From assembly GCA_014529385.2 (NCBI GenBank), contig CM043942.1, positions 57,291,340-57,355,339 of the forward strand: a stretch of 64,000 bases of DNA, written 5' to 3'. This DNA comes from Adiantum capillus-veneris (Eukaryota; Streptophyta; Polypodiopsida; Polypodiales; Pteridaceae). Position numbers and translations under genes: made by a program. This document shows positions 46,720 through 58,198 of this stretch, piece after piece; position 1 is the first letter of the stretch, and each line of letters starts with the position of its first letter. The notes below the pieces were generated by a model. The model did not search any database, was not told where the DNA came from, and was given only the letters and a program-made list of their open reading frames with translations.

Positions 46720-47973
46720 ATGCGGAGGTCACAGTTTTGAAGAACACTATCTGGAAGAAGAAGACTTCATCAACCATTGCTTCAACATCATTACCTGTCT
46801 CATCAAGCGACCACAATTTGCTACCAAGGAATGAAGAGCAGATATATGCCAATGTATTGGAAACATGGCATCTCAAACAAAAACTAACGAGAAAGGCCTA
46901 AACATCAAAAGCATATGGAATTGGATTTCAGGCCGCGATCAGGTAAGTCCAAGTCGCCATTAAACTTACATGGCATAAGAGTCTAGAGTCGAGCAGCTAA
47001 GCCACTAAATGAGCAAAGTGTCAGACCCAAGCTTCAAGTTAATATTTTTTTGTGGTCTATGAGTCTAGCTAATAGGTATAAGCTCAAGCTGGAGAGTTGA
47101 GCATACATAAAGTCATGTCGCTCATGCTGGAAGAGGTGAGCATAAGAGTCAAAGTCCATATAATATATAAGGTGGAGAAGGCGGAGTAGTCCAAAAAAAA
47201 AAAAAAAAAAACACTCACGCACTTGACACAGTGAGGAAGAGTGGAGAAACCGCGACAACAAAAACCCTTCTTGTGAGTAGTGAAAGCTTTTGAAGCACTC
47301 ATGCTATATGTTTTGCTCGCTACACTAACTCCATGAAGAACCCATCAATACTCTTCTTTCGCACCGCATCTTGTTTAACATGCATAACTCTGTGCAAGCA
47401 TATAGATGTCCCATCATTGGAGATATGCATTAGGCACTCTTTTTTTTCCTCCCATGCACTTACACAAACAAATGATGATGACCAAGCGAAAACAAGTTTT
47501 ATAAGCCTTTGCTCAACAACAATGACTCTGAATTCAAGCTACTAACACTTATCCATGCATATCAAGCCCATACTAGTAGCCATATGGCCATATGTACTTT
47601 AACTCAGCATAACTCTATAACATCAGAACCTAAGTACATATAGCCTCGCATTTAATTATGACTAAAGACGTTTTTTCCCACTGTGTTTTTTCTCTTTAGT
47701 CTTATCCAGGTATCCAAGACCTTCATTTTGTATATACGCTACATTTTACTTTTACTCTTTTATTTTTTATAACAACAAAAACAAGAAGAACCACGCTATC
47801 CCCACACTACTAATTGCAAATCTACTAACAAGTCAAAAGGAAGAGGAAAAAAAAACAGCTTGACAAAGCTTCAAGTCAACTTACAGGTACGACTGCGAGA
47901 TAACAACCATAAGAAAAGCAAACTAGAGCTACAATGACATCGACCTGTTGCACCAACAAGTCGATACAACCTC
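46720..47973 (+). other. Gypsy-D 3' interior, no gene recognised
   Basis: About 1.25 kb of A-rich sequence with an A-run at 47193-47210 and no supported frame. The text up to about 48150 still has the style of the Gypsy-D interior (repeated CAAGTCAA and ACAGGTAC motifs). Confidence 0.4.
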
Positions 47974-50900
47974 ATGCAATTCAAGATACAACAACCAATC
48001 GGAGCGGGGGAGTTCCAGGCTTCAGATACACTACAGGTACAACTTCAAGGCAGCTTTAATATCACACAAAGAAACCAATTGCAGAAGAGGTTGCCACAAC
48101 AACTTCAACCAACACCAAGACATCAAGAACTCGTCAAGGCCAGCAAAGACATAGGGTCTTGTCAGGGACGACAAGAATTCGGAGGGAAATTATACCCCCC
48201 TGAGCTAGTGCCACAACTCACAGTTGTAGATGTCACACATAATGTGAATACAAGGGCAAGGGCAGAGACTGTTGCTCGCCAAACAGAGGACATCAGGGAA
48301 GCACAGATTAAGGAGAAAGAAAAAGTAGTAGTGGAGTCCCAGAGGCAAACAGAATGCAATGTGACCTTGTCCATAGAGGCAAGCAATCAAGAAACTCTAC
48401 TTTCAATGAAGGATGGTTTGCTTGCAGAGATACCATTTGTAGATGGAGCCAGAAAGCTAGCTCTGGAAAAAGTGGACATTAATTTATTGCAGAATCCAGA
48501 TGCTCGGATTTCAGACACAATTATCTATGCTTGTCTTAAGTAAGTGTTACTATCTTGCTAGCTTTGAAAACTCAGATAATAGGTTTGCTAACTCAGGTAT
48601 ACTCTCTGCAGCTTGATCAAAAGTCAACTCCCACTGCACACCCACACGGAGGTGTTTCTTCTTGATCCACAAATGTCAGTGATTATTAGACAGAAGAACA
48701 GTCCATCTGGGTGTTCAATTCAATAAAAGGAACTCACCCTGAAATTAAGCTGTAAGTGTTATGTATCAGAAAGTGTTTCTTATAGATATTGATAAGCCGT
48801 TTTTCGCCTTTGTAATTGCCATACTGAGTTACCTCACCCTACCAAAATCACCCAAACAACTGTGGCTATCCCTACCATTTCACTGTACATAGGCGTGCGT
48901 GAGTCACGGACTTTTCCCAAATATATCTCCTTACTGAAATAAAACCCTCAATTAGCTAGGCATTGGGCTAGTTCAGTCAAAATAAAATAAAAAATATAAG
49001 TATATGATCCCATGTGTATCTTAAATTTTCTTTGTATATAGGCCTAAATAAAAGATTTTTCATAATTATTTTGGTATTTAATTAAATATTTCTACTCTAG
49101 GTGTGTGTTATTTATGCTCTGTAATGCCTCCCATTACACAATTTTTCATACCATTTTTCCATCATACTCTTTATTCCATATAGAAATATTTCCATGTAGC
49201 TTCTCTTATATTTGGTGTAACTCCACCCCAACAAAAATCCAAAAAAAACTAGTTTTATTTATGTTATATTTTTTCACTATTGTGATTTTTCCCTTCCTAC
49301 ATCTATATTGGTTTTTTTTTCTAAAAAATTAGAACACCAAAAATATTTATCTTTTTATGGTAGCCTCATAATGAAGAGATTTCTTTGACCCCTTTATTTT
49401 TTTTCCAGTTATATTATTTATATTGACAAGTACATATTTTTTAGACCCCTGATATTTGATTTTCTTAGTTGTACTAATGACCTTATATCATAATCTCAAC
49501 AATATCTTAAATTATAGACCTACCAAATAAGGTCAAGGGTAGTGGCAGCATACATGCACTATGGAGGGCTCAACTCTTGGAGGTATTCAAAAGAATCATC
49601 CAAAAAGGACCCCACAAGGACCTTGTGCAGTGAAAAAAAACGGTCGATTTTGCAGAATTTTTAAAGTTCACTGGTTTGCCTCCGAATTTGAAAAGGTGAA
49701 TACAAACAAAAGTTGTAGCTCGTGGGCTGAACTTTTTGCCTCAAATTTTTTCATATTTTTTGAGCTACGAGCTGTGAGCTATGATTTTATTAGTGGACCC
49801 CAGTTTTTCCCATGCTATGCAACCACACTCTCTTCTTCCACTTTATCATTTTCCTCTTTCACACACACTTCTCCACTCATCATCCCCACCTTTTCTCACC
49901 ACTCCTCTCTGCACCCTATCTCTCAACCTTCTCCTCAACCTTGAAGAATAAGAGAAACCATGGTGAACTCATACCTCCCACACATAGAGTGTACAATTCC
50001 ATTTTCAAAATTGACCACCTTGTCTCTTCAAGGAAGGTTGAAGAGTGGAGAAGAAATGTACCGAGAAAGCTAGAGGACGGTCAACAAGGATCAAAATAGG
50101 CCTACTCAGACACTTGGAGCATCAACCTTGTAAGAAAATCCACCTTTTGTACCTCTTATGAGTTTTTCTTCTCTTAAATTGTATCCTACATGGATACTCC
50201 CCATTGTAAGATCCAATTCCATTTGTAAATTAGAGACAAACTCTACTAACACCTAACCCCAACTATAAAAGTCCTATCACCTCCATTTCTCTCCTCTCCT
50301 TCCCCACGCACTATCTTGATAATTCCAAGCAAAAGGAAATTAGATAAATTGCTGAACATCTAACCCAACCATGGTTAGAGGAGTAACCCAAGCCTTCAAA
50401 ATTTGCTTTAAAAGGAGGGTGTACTAGCACAAAAAGGGGAGCCATAAGCAAGAGCACTATCTAATAGCTTGAGAAGCCAAGCTCAACCTCTCTAGAAGGA
50501 GCACTTGAGTGGAAGCTCATTGTCTTATGCACGTGCATGTGTTGTAATTAGGGGATTAGCAAGGGAACTCTATGCCATTGTAAGAGAGAGAGTGATCATT
50601 CAATTGAGAGTAGGAAATCTATCATTTCTCCTACTAGTGTAAGCCCAACATTTGCTGAATCAAGGAGGGTGGATTTGGACTAAGCTTGGATACTTTGTCT
50701 CCCTTCCAACATGAAGAAATGGACAACAATGATGCGTAAGTGTCTTGGTGTTATTTTGTTAAGTTCTGATAGCTTGTCTCTGGTGTTTGCATCAATTTAG
50801 CCATAAATCCCACATACTGTAAGAGGGCGACAGGGTGGAGAGGACTCTTTCCGCTGGCCTAAAGACAGTGATTGGTGGCTTTTCTTGTGATGTGTTGGTG

Positions 50901-51141
50901 TGAAATTTACACAAGCTATTGAAAAAAATACTAATCTCACTTTGATTTGTCATGACAGATTTTGTAAGAAGGTATTAATGCAACAAGCACCCCTCTCCCT
51001 TTCTCTCTCTTTCTTACATATATAATTGTGTTTGCCTTAATCATTGCCGATACATTTCAAAGTAGCCCGAGCACTAATCTCTCTCTCTCTCTCGACTAAT
51101 CTCTCTCTCTCTCTCTCGTCTCTCTCATCTCTCTCTCTCTC

Positions 51142-51178
<37 letters not shown>

Positions 51179-52890
51179 ACGCGTCCTAGTTCGCATCCAA
51201 AACTAGGTGGTGCCCCAAATTTGTGTAGGGTTAGGTTGCGGGTTTGTGTGTGTGTTTGTTGTTTTTTCCAACCCCAACCCAATTGAGCAGCGCGGGTGCC
51301 TTGAAGGGTGTCTAGAGGTTGCTCTTCTTGTTGCCCGCCCCGGACCGCCTCAATATCCATGTAAATTTGAAGCCTCAAGCTAACATCTTGATACTGCTTT
51401 GTGCAGTTGTATAAAGAGGTTGTTGCTTGCCTATGGCAAGCTATGTGGAAGGTATGAACTATACAAGGCCCCAATCAAAGATGTACCTGTCCCAAATCAA
51501 ACAGATGGAAATTCTTGCGGCTGGAGATGTCTTCTCCATGCAGAATATGTCCTGCAAAGCTACTTTGCATTAAAACCTTTCATGACTAAGGTAACCATTT
51601 GGCAATGCATTCAGTCAGTTTTGGTTTAGTTTATAGAAGAATTATCACCATGTGGTCTTTCAATTTTGCAGAGTGCTTTAAAAAACTACACATATGATTG
51701 TTTGCAAAGAAACCGGGTAAGTTTTAATACAACACTGCTTACTATGTCTAGCCCCAGAGAGCCTGAAGATAGCGCTTGGATGACCGCACTATTGATATGA
51801 CAATACATGACGTGCCACCACGACAAACCCCTGCATCCGATACAGTGGAATCACAACGGCCGAGGGGGTCATATCAGCAGAAGATGAAAGAGCCGAGGAT
51901 GAGGAAAGGTCAAATGAGCATATGGAAGGTGCTAGTGTACAACCAGAGGAGACAATGAAAGAGCCAAGTCAGCCAGTGGAGGAGCCAAAAGAGCCTATGG
52001 ATGAAACCCAAGATGAGGAAAGCAGGCCTATGGATGAGCAAAAGGATATGGATGAGGAAAGCAGGCCTAGGGATGAGCAAACTGATATGGATGAGGCAAG
52101 GATGGATGAGGCAAGGATAGATGATGCAAGCCGGTCAACCGAGGCAGAGGAAAAGATCTTGGAGGAAACCTTGAATGAGGCAGAAAGAGCCATGGGGGAG
52201 ACCCCTGATGAAGATGTGAATGATGACTATGAAGATGTGAATAATGAAGCTAAAGCACTAGAGGAGAGCAACAACGACATCATTACTACAGAGACCCAGT
52301 ATGGACCCTTGCTACCTGTAGATATGGTTGTTCCGGTAATTTCTATTCAAGTATGGAAAAATATGGTCAGCTTCTAACTACTTATATGTATTTGTCAACT
52401 TTTACAGAGGTTGATTATCTTGGACCTCAATGGATTGCTGCTGATGCGCGTGCCTCTCGGTGACATAGAACCCTTTGAGGATTTGCAAACGTTTCGGATG
52501 GGAACTTGTCGAGTCGTGGTTCGTCCAGGAACCAAGGAATTTATTCAGTTTCTTCTTCCGCGCTTCAGAGTTGCCATATGGTCTTCAGTGCAAAGGAAAA
52601 ACTTGTCGCCACTAGTTACAATAGTTTGCAGTGTATGCGGCGCTCACACGTCAGATTTTGCCTTTTTGTATGATCAAAGAAAATGCGTTACCCGTACCGT
52701 CGAGGCCACTACCACCCTAAAAAACCACACTTACCTCTTTTGTACAAACCGTTTAGCTAAATCGGTGTACCCTTTGATGCAACTATTACACTACTGATTG
52801 ATGATACTCCTGAAAAGGGAGAACTAAATCCGTCGGGAATAACTATCTCTCCACCTTCTTTCGAGGAGCATTTCCTTCGATTTTTACCTT
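47974..52890 (+). pseudogene. Chimeric Ulp1/C48-like protease and FCP1-like HAD phosphatase gene
   Basis: Six exon-like blocks with GT..AG borders on the plus strand: about 48160-48539 (the open frame starts at 47974), 48612-48751, 51407-51590, 51672-51716, about 51758-52335 and 52408-52890. Splicing joins frames at YACL/NLIKSQLP, PEIK/LCIKR, FMT/KSALK and VVP/RLIILDLNG. The protease part has VFLLDPQMSVIIR, SIWVFNSIKGTHPEIKL and the Cys site VPNQTDGNSCGWRCLLHAEY, as in Ulp1/SENP-type enzymes that cut SUMO-like tags. An acidic MDE-repeat linker leads to an FCP1-type phosphatase: LDLNGLLL, VVRPGTKEFIQFLLPRF.VAIWSS and LIDDTPEKGELNPSGI. A frameshift near 48690, one or more breaks in 51758-51900 and two near 52740-52790 suggest a dead gene. 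A solo LTR lies in intron 2. Confidence 0.65.
48790..51352 (+). mobile_element. Solo LTR of the Gypsy-E family
   Basis: Matches the LTR at 61343-63339 from TGATA(A)GCCGTTTTT to GGACCGCCTCA, but is longer (2,563 against 1,997 bp) through extra sequence around 50.1-51.0 kb. ATAT lies on both sides (48786-48789 and 51353-51356), a 4-bp rather than the usual 5-bp duplication. No gag or pol follows, so it is a solo LTR left by LTR-LTR recombination. It sits in an intron of the Ulp1-like gene. It contains a (TC)n tract at 51078-51172. Confidence 0.8.
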
Positions 52891-53008
52891 GAAGACATTC
52901 TGGATTCCATACTTATAGAAATTGTATCTCAGTCCATTGTTCACGGACGAGTTTGTACTTTATAATGAATTAAGATGACTCTTCTATCATGTCTTTGTCT
53001 TGTCTAAC

Positions 53009-53068
<60 letters not shown>

Positions 53069-53611
53069 TAGATAGATTTTATTATCGTCCTCTGGAGGTC
53101 AAATATGACCTATGGGACCAAAGTTACATGTGATGTAGTATGTGTATGGCTGATAAGTGACTCTCGATGCTCCAAAATTGTAGTGATGAGAGTCGCAATG
53201 GAGAGCCCACACTTTGGCTGGGAGAGGAAAGGTGTGTAGGTCTAAGTTATGGCCTGAAAATGTGAGAGAAGCAAGTTCGGAATGTGATCAAAAGCTGAGC
53301 ACTCTAGTAGTGTGTGGTACTCAGACTCTCGAACTTGCAGTGAGCATAATGTGCACAATCGATTTGACTCTTCTTCCCATTGCCCCAACGCCCATTCTCG
53401 CATCGAAGGAAAAGTGAGCTAAGACGAATTGCTGCGATAGTGCGTACACGGACAAGGGAATAGGCTCAAGCATGTAAGTGTGAGTACGGTTTCTCTCTCA
53501 GCGAGTAAAGAACATGGTTTTGTAGTTGGGGACAATATAGTGGTGTAATGTATGAAGCATGACCCACCAGATTTCTCCCAAGCCGTAATACATTGGTGTT
53601 GTAGAAAAGCT
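52891..53611. other. End of chimeric gene, (GA)n tract and LINE 3' region
   Basis: The HAD frame closes near 52890. A (GA)n tract lies at about 53011-53069, followed by GATAGATAGATTTTATTATC, which on the minus strand would be the LINE 3' end. The sequence up to 53611 is probably LINE 3' untranslated region. A 68-codon frame at 53214 resembles nothing known to me. Confidence 0.5.
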
Positions 53612-56544
53612 TCATTCACTTAGAGTCAATTGAAGCATCATGTAGCAAGTGTAAGGTGCATCCCATCTCCCAAACCACTTCTTTATGTCTTGCATCCATC
53701 CCGTGCTCAAGATCTTGCTTTTATCGTCTTTTTGAACTTTTTTGCTTGCTTCCCATGCAATTATGAAAGTTCGATGTGAGGGATTTTGACGCATCTTTTC
53801 ATGTACTCCACAACCCTTCCATGCCCATAACCTCATTGGGGAAGAGATCCCGACTCAAGAAGTAGGAGCAATATGGTGTTTGTGTCTTAACTTAAGAGAA
53901 AGTTTGTAAGAAAACGCATGTTTGGAACATTCTCAAATCTTTTCCAAGTAGAGCTTTTGGACATTCTCAAACTCTTTCCAAGTAGACTTTGAGATGCTCC
54001 CGCCCTACACTTCAACTCCATAAAGAAGAACCGGTGTCACCAATGCATCAAAAAGATACTTCTTGAGAACCCAACACTTGATGTTTCCCATATTACACAT
54101 GTTCTCAAATGCATAATATGCTCTCTTTCCCGCTTCCAAACGACGCATAGCACATTCATTCCACTTGTGATTGGATGGAACCTCAAGGCCAAGGTACTTA
54201 AATCTCTCAACAACTTCAAGTGTCTTGTTGTTGTACACAATGCATGGCTTCTCCTTATGGTTGGTTTTCACAAGCATAACCTTTGTTTTGGATTCATTTA
54301 CAATCAGCCCACTATGCAAGCAAAATTTCTCAAGGACAACCATAAGCTTTTGTGCATCTTCTAAAGTGTGTGCTAGAAGCACTACATCATCCGCATACAA
54401 CAAAAGTATGATTACCGCATTGCAAATAGTGACCTCTTCAATGCCTTCTTCTTGTATAAAGTCAAGTACCATTTGTTCCAATTGATCGATGCATAGACCA
54501 AAGAGAGTTGGTGACAATGGACATCCTTGTTTAACCCCAATAGTGCTTACAAATTTTTTTGAAATTTCTCTTCCCATGCGCAATTGACAAATCACCTTCT
54601 CATAGATTCGAGAAATCGCAGCATAAACTCACTTGGCACTTGGAGTTCTTCCATCCTTCTCCACAAATTGTTATGTGAAATCATATCAAAGGATTTCTTA
54701 AAGTCCACAAAACAACAATACAATCGCTTGCCTTTCAACCGACTTTCCTCCATGAGAACACGAAGAGTGACAAGATGATCAATGGTGCTATGGCATCGAT
54801 GAAAACCCGCTTGTACCTTTGCACGCTTGCCATTCTCTTCAGCCCAATCACTCAATTTCATCTCCATTATGCACCCAAACAACTTTGCCATAAGAGACCC
54901 AATCATTATAGTCCGGTAGTTGCTTACATTCTTTACATCCCCTCCTTTATGCAAAGGCTTAACCCAATTAGTACTCCAATCATAAGGCATACCATGTTGA
55001 AGTGCAAGGTTGAACATATCACACATCCACTTATGGGTAAAATCTCCCGTCCATTTGATCATCTCCGGCTTGATACCTTGAAGAGCTCCCGCTTTGCAAG
55101 TGGCCAACTTTTCAAGCTCACCGCATACATCCTCAATAGTAAAAAAAGACGGCATACATGGGAGTGAACCATAAAATGGTATTTTTTCAGTATTTGCTTG
55201 CTCATATAATTGCCTACAATGTGTGTACATATCCACTAGACTCAAGTTACCAAAATTCACAACCCGCTTGCCTCTCAAGTTTCTCCAAAATCTTCCACAT
55301 GCATGTGCCTTTTCTTGGACTTGAAATTCTTGTTGCTTTACTTCCCATCTTCTTCTCTTCTTTTGAATCAATGCCTTGTATGTATACAAATGACTTTGAT
55401 AGTTGTCTTTGTCCATAGTTGCATCAAGCTTTATCAAGGACTTTCGAGCATCTTGACATTCTTTATCAAATCACCTTTTGCGTGATCTATCTTTGTTGAT
55501 ACCATGGAGATGCTTTATGGAAAAGCATTCTTCCGCACAAGAACAAATAGCTTTCTTGAAAGCTTCCCATTTAGTTTCCAATGGTGCATCACATTGAAGC
55601 TTTGTCATCCATAATTTTTGCTCAACCATTGCAATGTACATTGGTGCCCGTTTGAAATCCATACATAGTGATAACTTCTCTTTCCTTTGGCTGAGATTAT
55701 CATGCTTAGTTGCTTCTCCACATGAAAGGTCAATACATAAGGTGCGATGGTCGGATTCCGGGGTCCATTGACCAAACATAAAACTGTTTATGCGATACAT
55801 GATGGCTTCAGAGAGTAGCATATAGTCAATCACACTATCCCCATTATGTCTCCTACATGTAAATCCATTGGTTCCACTCCACAAAGATACACCATTGGCA
55901 ATGAGCATACCCGTGCTATTACACATGTGTAAAAGTAACTTTCCATAGTGATCCGGCTCTTTCTCATCCATTGAAGTACGATCATACAAGTGAACTTCCT
56001 CCAACTCCCTTGAAATGTATGGCATATCAAATTGTTGAGTATCATGTTGCAATATTTTTGTGCGAGAATTCATATCCCCAAATACAATAACATCACCTTC
56101 ACCTTTGAAATAAGCAATGTCCTCCTCCAAATCAGAAAATGGTTGATCTCTATCCATGCAAGCATAAAAGGGAGAATCATGATGAGGAATGTAGCAACCG
56201 GCTACAAAAATGGGTGCTCTTTTTGGTGTCATAATTTTCAGCCATACATAACGTTTGTACTTGTCATCTTTCACAATTGATACAAAATCTTCCAATCCTT
56301 TCTTTACCATACATGCTAACCCTCCTTGTCCTCTTCATTGCTTGAGATTCTTTGACCACATCAATGAATGTACATTGTAATCCTCCAAGCCGTTAATCCT
56401 TTGTGTATCATGCTCCCAAGTTTCAACAAGAAGTACAACATCGGCTTTGCTTGTTAGTTCATCAATGCCAACCCCCGCATTCCATGGGTATCCATTACAA
56501 TTCCAAAAGCATATTTTCAATTGTAACTCGGTCTCATAGGTCAC
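53612..56544 (-). pseudogene. LINE ORF2: AP endonuclease and reverse transcriptase, broken
   Basis: ORF2 protein nicks target DNA and copies the element RNA there. Minus strand in order: endonuclease start LKICFWNCNGYPWNA (56520), VVLLVETWEHD, GDVIVFGDMNSRTKI and SVIDYMLLSEA, then WTPESDHRTL. Next comes the RT: GMPYDWSTNWVKPLHKGGDV, NYRTIMIGSLMAKLF, GFHRCHSTIDHLVTLRVLME, GVKQGCPLSPTLFGL and ILLLYADDVVLLAHT (54400). The tail runs to WFGRWDAPYTCYMMLQLTLS. Breaks: TGA after NLKQ near 56333, TGA after DRSRKR near 55470, a frameshift near 54625, and TAG where Trp is expected after LLYGVEV near 54003. Otherwise length and order are normal for a plant L1 element. Confidence 0.9.
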
Positions 56545-56550
56545 GCATCC

Positions 56551-57501
56551 CTATTTGCTTGAGAGACTTGCCTCCTCCTTGGGCACATTTTCTTCATGAG
56601 AGATCTCCTTGTTTTTATTATTCTTTTCCTCATATGCCTTGCGACGCATATTTTGTTGCTTAATAGTGCGATCTTCACATACAAAACATTTTGTATCCCT
56701 CAAATAGATCCAACTATTATCAAGGATAATCTTTCGCTTGGTCTCATCCGGCATGGTGCATACAATTGGCCGTTCTCTCGAGCGAGGAGCTCCTTGCTTC
56801 CCCACTCTATGTGCTCCATAGACCATAACTCCGGACATACCAAAGTGGGTTTTGAAGAAGTCTTCAATAACAATGGCAAGAGAAGGAGGTGTCTCTAAAT
56901 TCTCTTCGGGAATTCCACGAATAACAATGTTCTTGGAACGTCGCTCCCGTTCCTTCAACTCTTCCACATCCACATTCTCAACATTCTTTGTTTGAACCAT
57001 AGCTTGCATGAGTGAGGAATTAGAAACCACATTGCTACCACATACATCAGCCCAAGACTTGTTTGTGCATACATTTTTCATGTCGCATACATCCCGGCTC
57101 ATAGTGTCAAATTTCTCCTCTTTCAATACATGGTCATGCTCTACTTTGCTCATCCGCTCCTTCAAAGCATTCAAGTCCACAAGAGAGCATTTACATTCCT
57201 TAACTTCCTCTTCAAGTTGCATCAAACGTGTTGTTTGCATCTCAAGTGTCCTCTTGAGATTCTCATTCTCAACCACAAGTACCCTTAATGTGCCATTCTC
57301 CATTGCAAGTGCTCGTAAGTCTTCACCTTGTTTGTTTACGATCTCTTGCAATGTTACCAAGTACGCCATGAAAATGGTTTTCGATGTCGCTGGTTGGGTG
57401 GTTGCGTTGCTATCTCCACACTTAGGAGATTTTGGATCATTTTCCACAATGGTTGTGGACCTTGTTGAAGAAAAAGAACCCTTGCGAGTGCCGGAAGACA
57501 T
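56551..57501 (-). CDS. LINE ORF1 protein (coiled coil plus RRM, L1 ORF1p-like)
   Basis: A 316-residue open frame starting MSSGTRKGSFSSTRSTTIVE. Residues about 55-135 form a coiled coil (LRALAMENGTLRVLVVENEN, LEMQTTRLMQLEEEVKE). Residues about 185-290 have the L1 ORF1-type RNA-binding pattern with ERRSKNIVIRGIPEENLE and VMVYGAHRVGKQGAPRSRER, then PIVCTMPDETKRKIIL. The tail is Lys/Glu-rich. ORF1 proteins of this type trimerise and coat the element RNA. It ends six bases before ORF2 starts, which suits reinitiation. It is the only LINE frame without damage. Confidence 0.85.
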   Translation of the reverse strand: MSSGTRKGSFSSTRSTTIVENDPKSPKCGDSNATTQPATSKTIFMAYLVTLQEIVNKQGEDLRALAMENGTLRVLVVENENLKRTLEMQTTRLMQLEEEVKECKCSLVDLNALKERMSKVEHDHVLKEEKFDTMSRDVCDMKNVCTNKSWADVCGSNVVSNSSLMQAMVQTKNVENVDVEELKERERRSKNIVIRGIPEENLETPPSLAIVIEDFFKTHFGMSGVMVYGAHRVGKQGAPRSRERPIVCTMPDETKRKIILDNSWIYLRDTKCFVCEDRTIKQQNMRRKAYEEKNNKNKEISHEENVPKEEASLSSK

Positions 57502-57733
57502 TGTATGTAAAATAGGAGATGAGAATCAATTTTGTTGAACCTGTTCACTTCGGAAATGCTGCTACAGAAACGCCTTCCATAACTCTGAAAATTTTTGTCT
57601 TTACATCAATGCGTAGAGGATTTTGTGCTCTTCAATTGAGGCTATAGATCACCCAAATCGGAGTTCAGATGAAGAAGTTATGATCAAAAGAGTGAACTGC
57701 TGTCTACTAGGTCAAAAAACGGCTACGTTTTTT

Positions 57734-57803
<70 letters not shown>

Positions 57804-58198
57804 ACATGGTAAAGAAATGTATTTCAAGCACACTTATTCATAGGGCACAATTGACAAATGAGCTCAAAAAACTTCATGTGTTGAAAGTCATTTGTATACA
57901 CTTGGATTCACAAGAATATCTGTTACATTGACACTACTTCAACCCGACCATCCAACTCTTTGCACAAAATATCGTTTTCCCTTCGCCGCATCACCTTACG
58001 GCCAGCTAGGAAAAAGAAAAATCTGATAGGTCCCTGTCCATTGACTCTTCAATTATGTCATGCCGCAACTGATGAAGACTGCATAGCTTCCTTATTGTAA
58101 CCACCAACAATAGGCCATGCTCTTTATCAATCACTTCCACATCCACAACAGGATTATCTTCCAAACCTGCAGAAACCTGGTCCATAGAATGTACTTAC
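57502..58198. other. LINE 5' leader, (GA)n tract and spacer
   Basis: The LINE leader extends to about 57736, the (GA)n tract to about 57800. The rest is AT-rich and contains the probable downstream part of the unidentified gene's 3' intron. No frame can be supported. Confidence 0.5.

Larger units (their letters stand above)
53070..57736 (-). mobile_element. L1-like LINE, full-length but inactivated
   Basis: A non-LTR retrotransposon on the minus strand with ORF1 (57501-56551) and ORF2 (56544-53612). Both borders are (GA)n tracts (about 53011-53069 and 57737-57800), as if the element had inserted into a microsatellite and duplicated part of it. There is no clear poly(A); the 3' end on the minus strand reads AAAATCTATCTATCTC and then (TC)n. 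ORF2 has three in-frame stops and at least one frameshift, while ORF1 is open. Confidence 0.85.
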
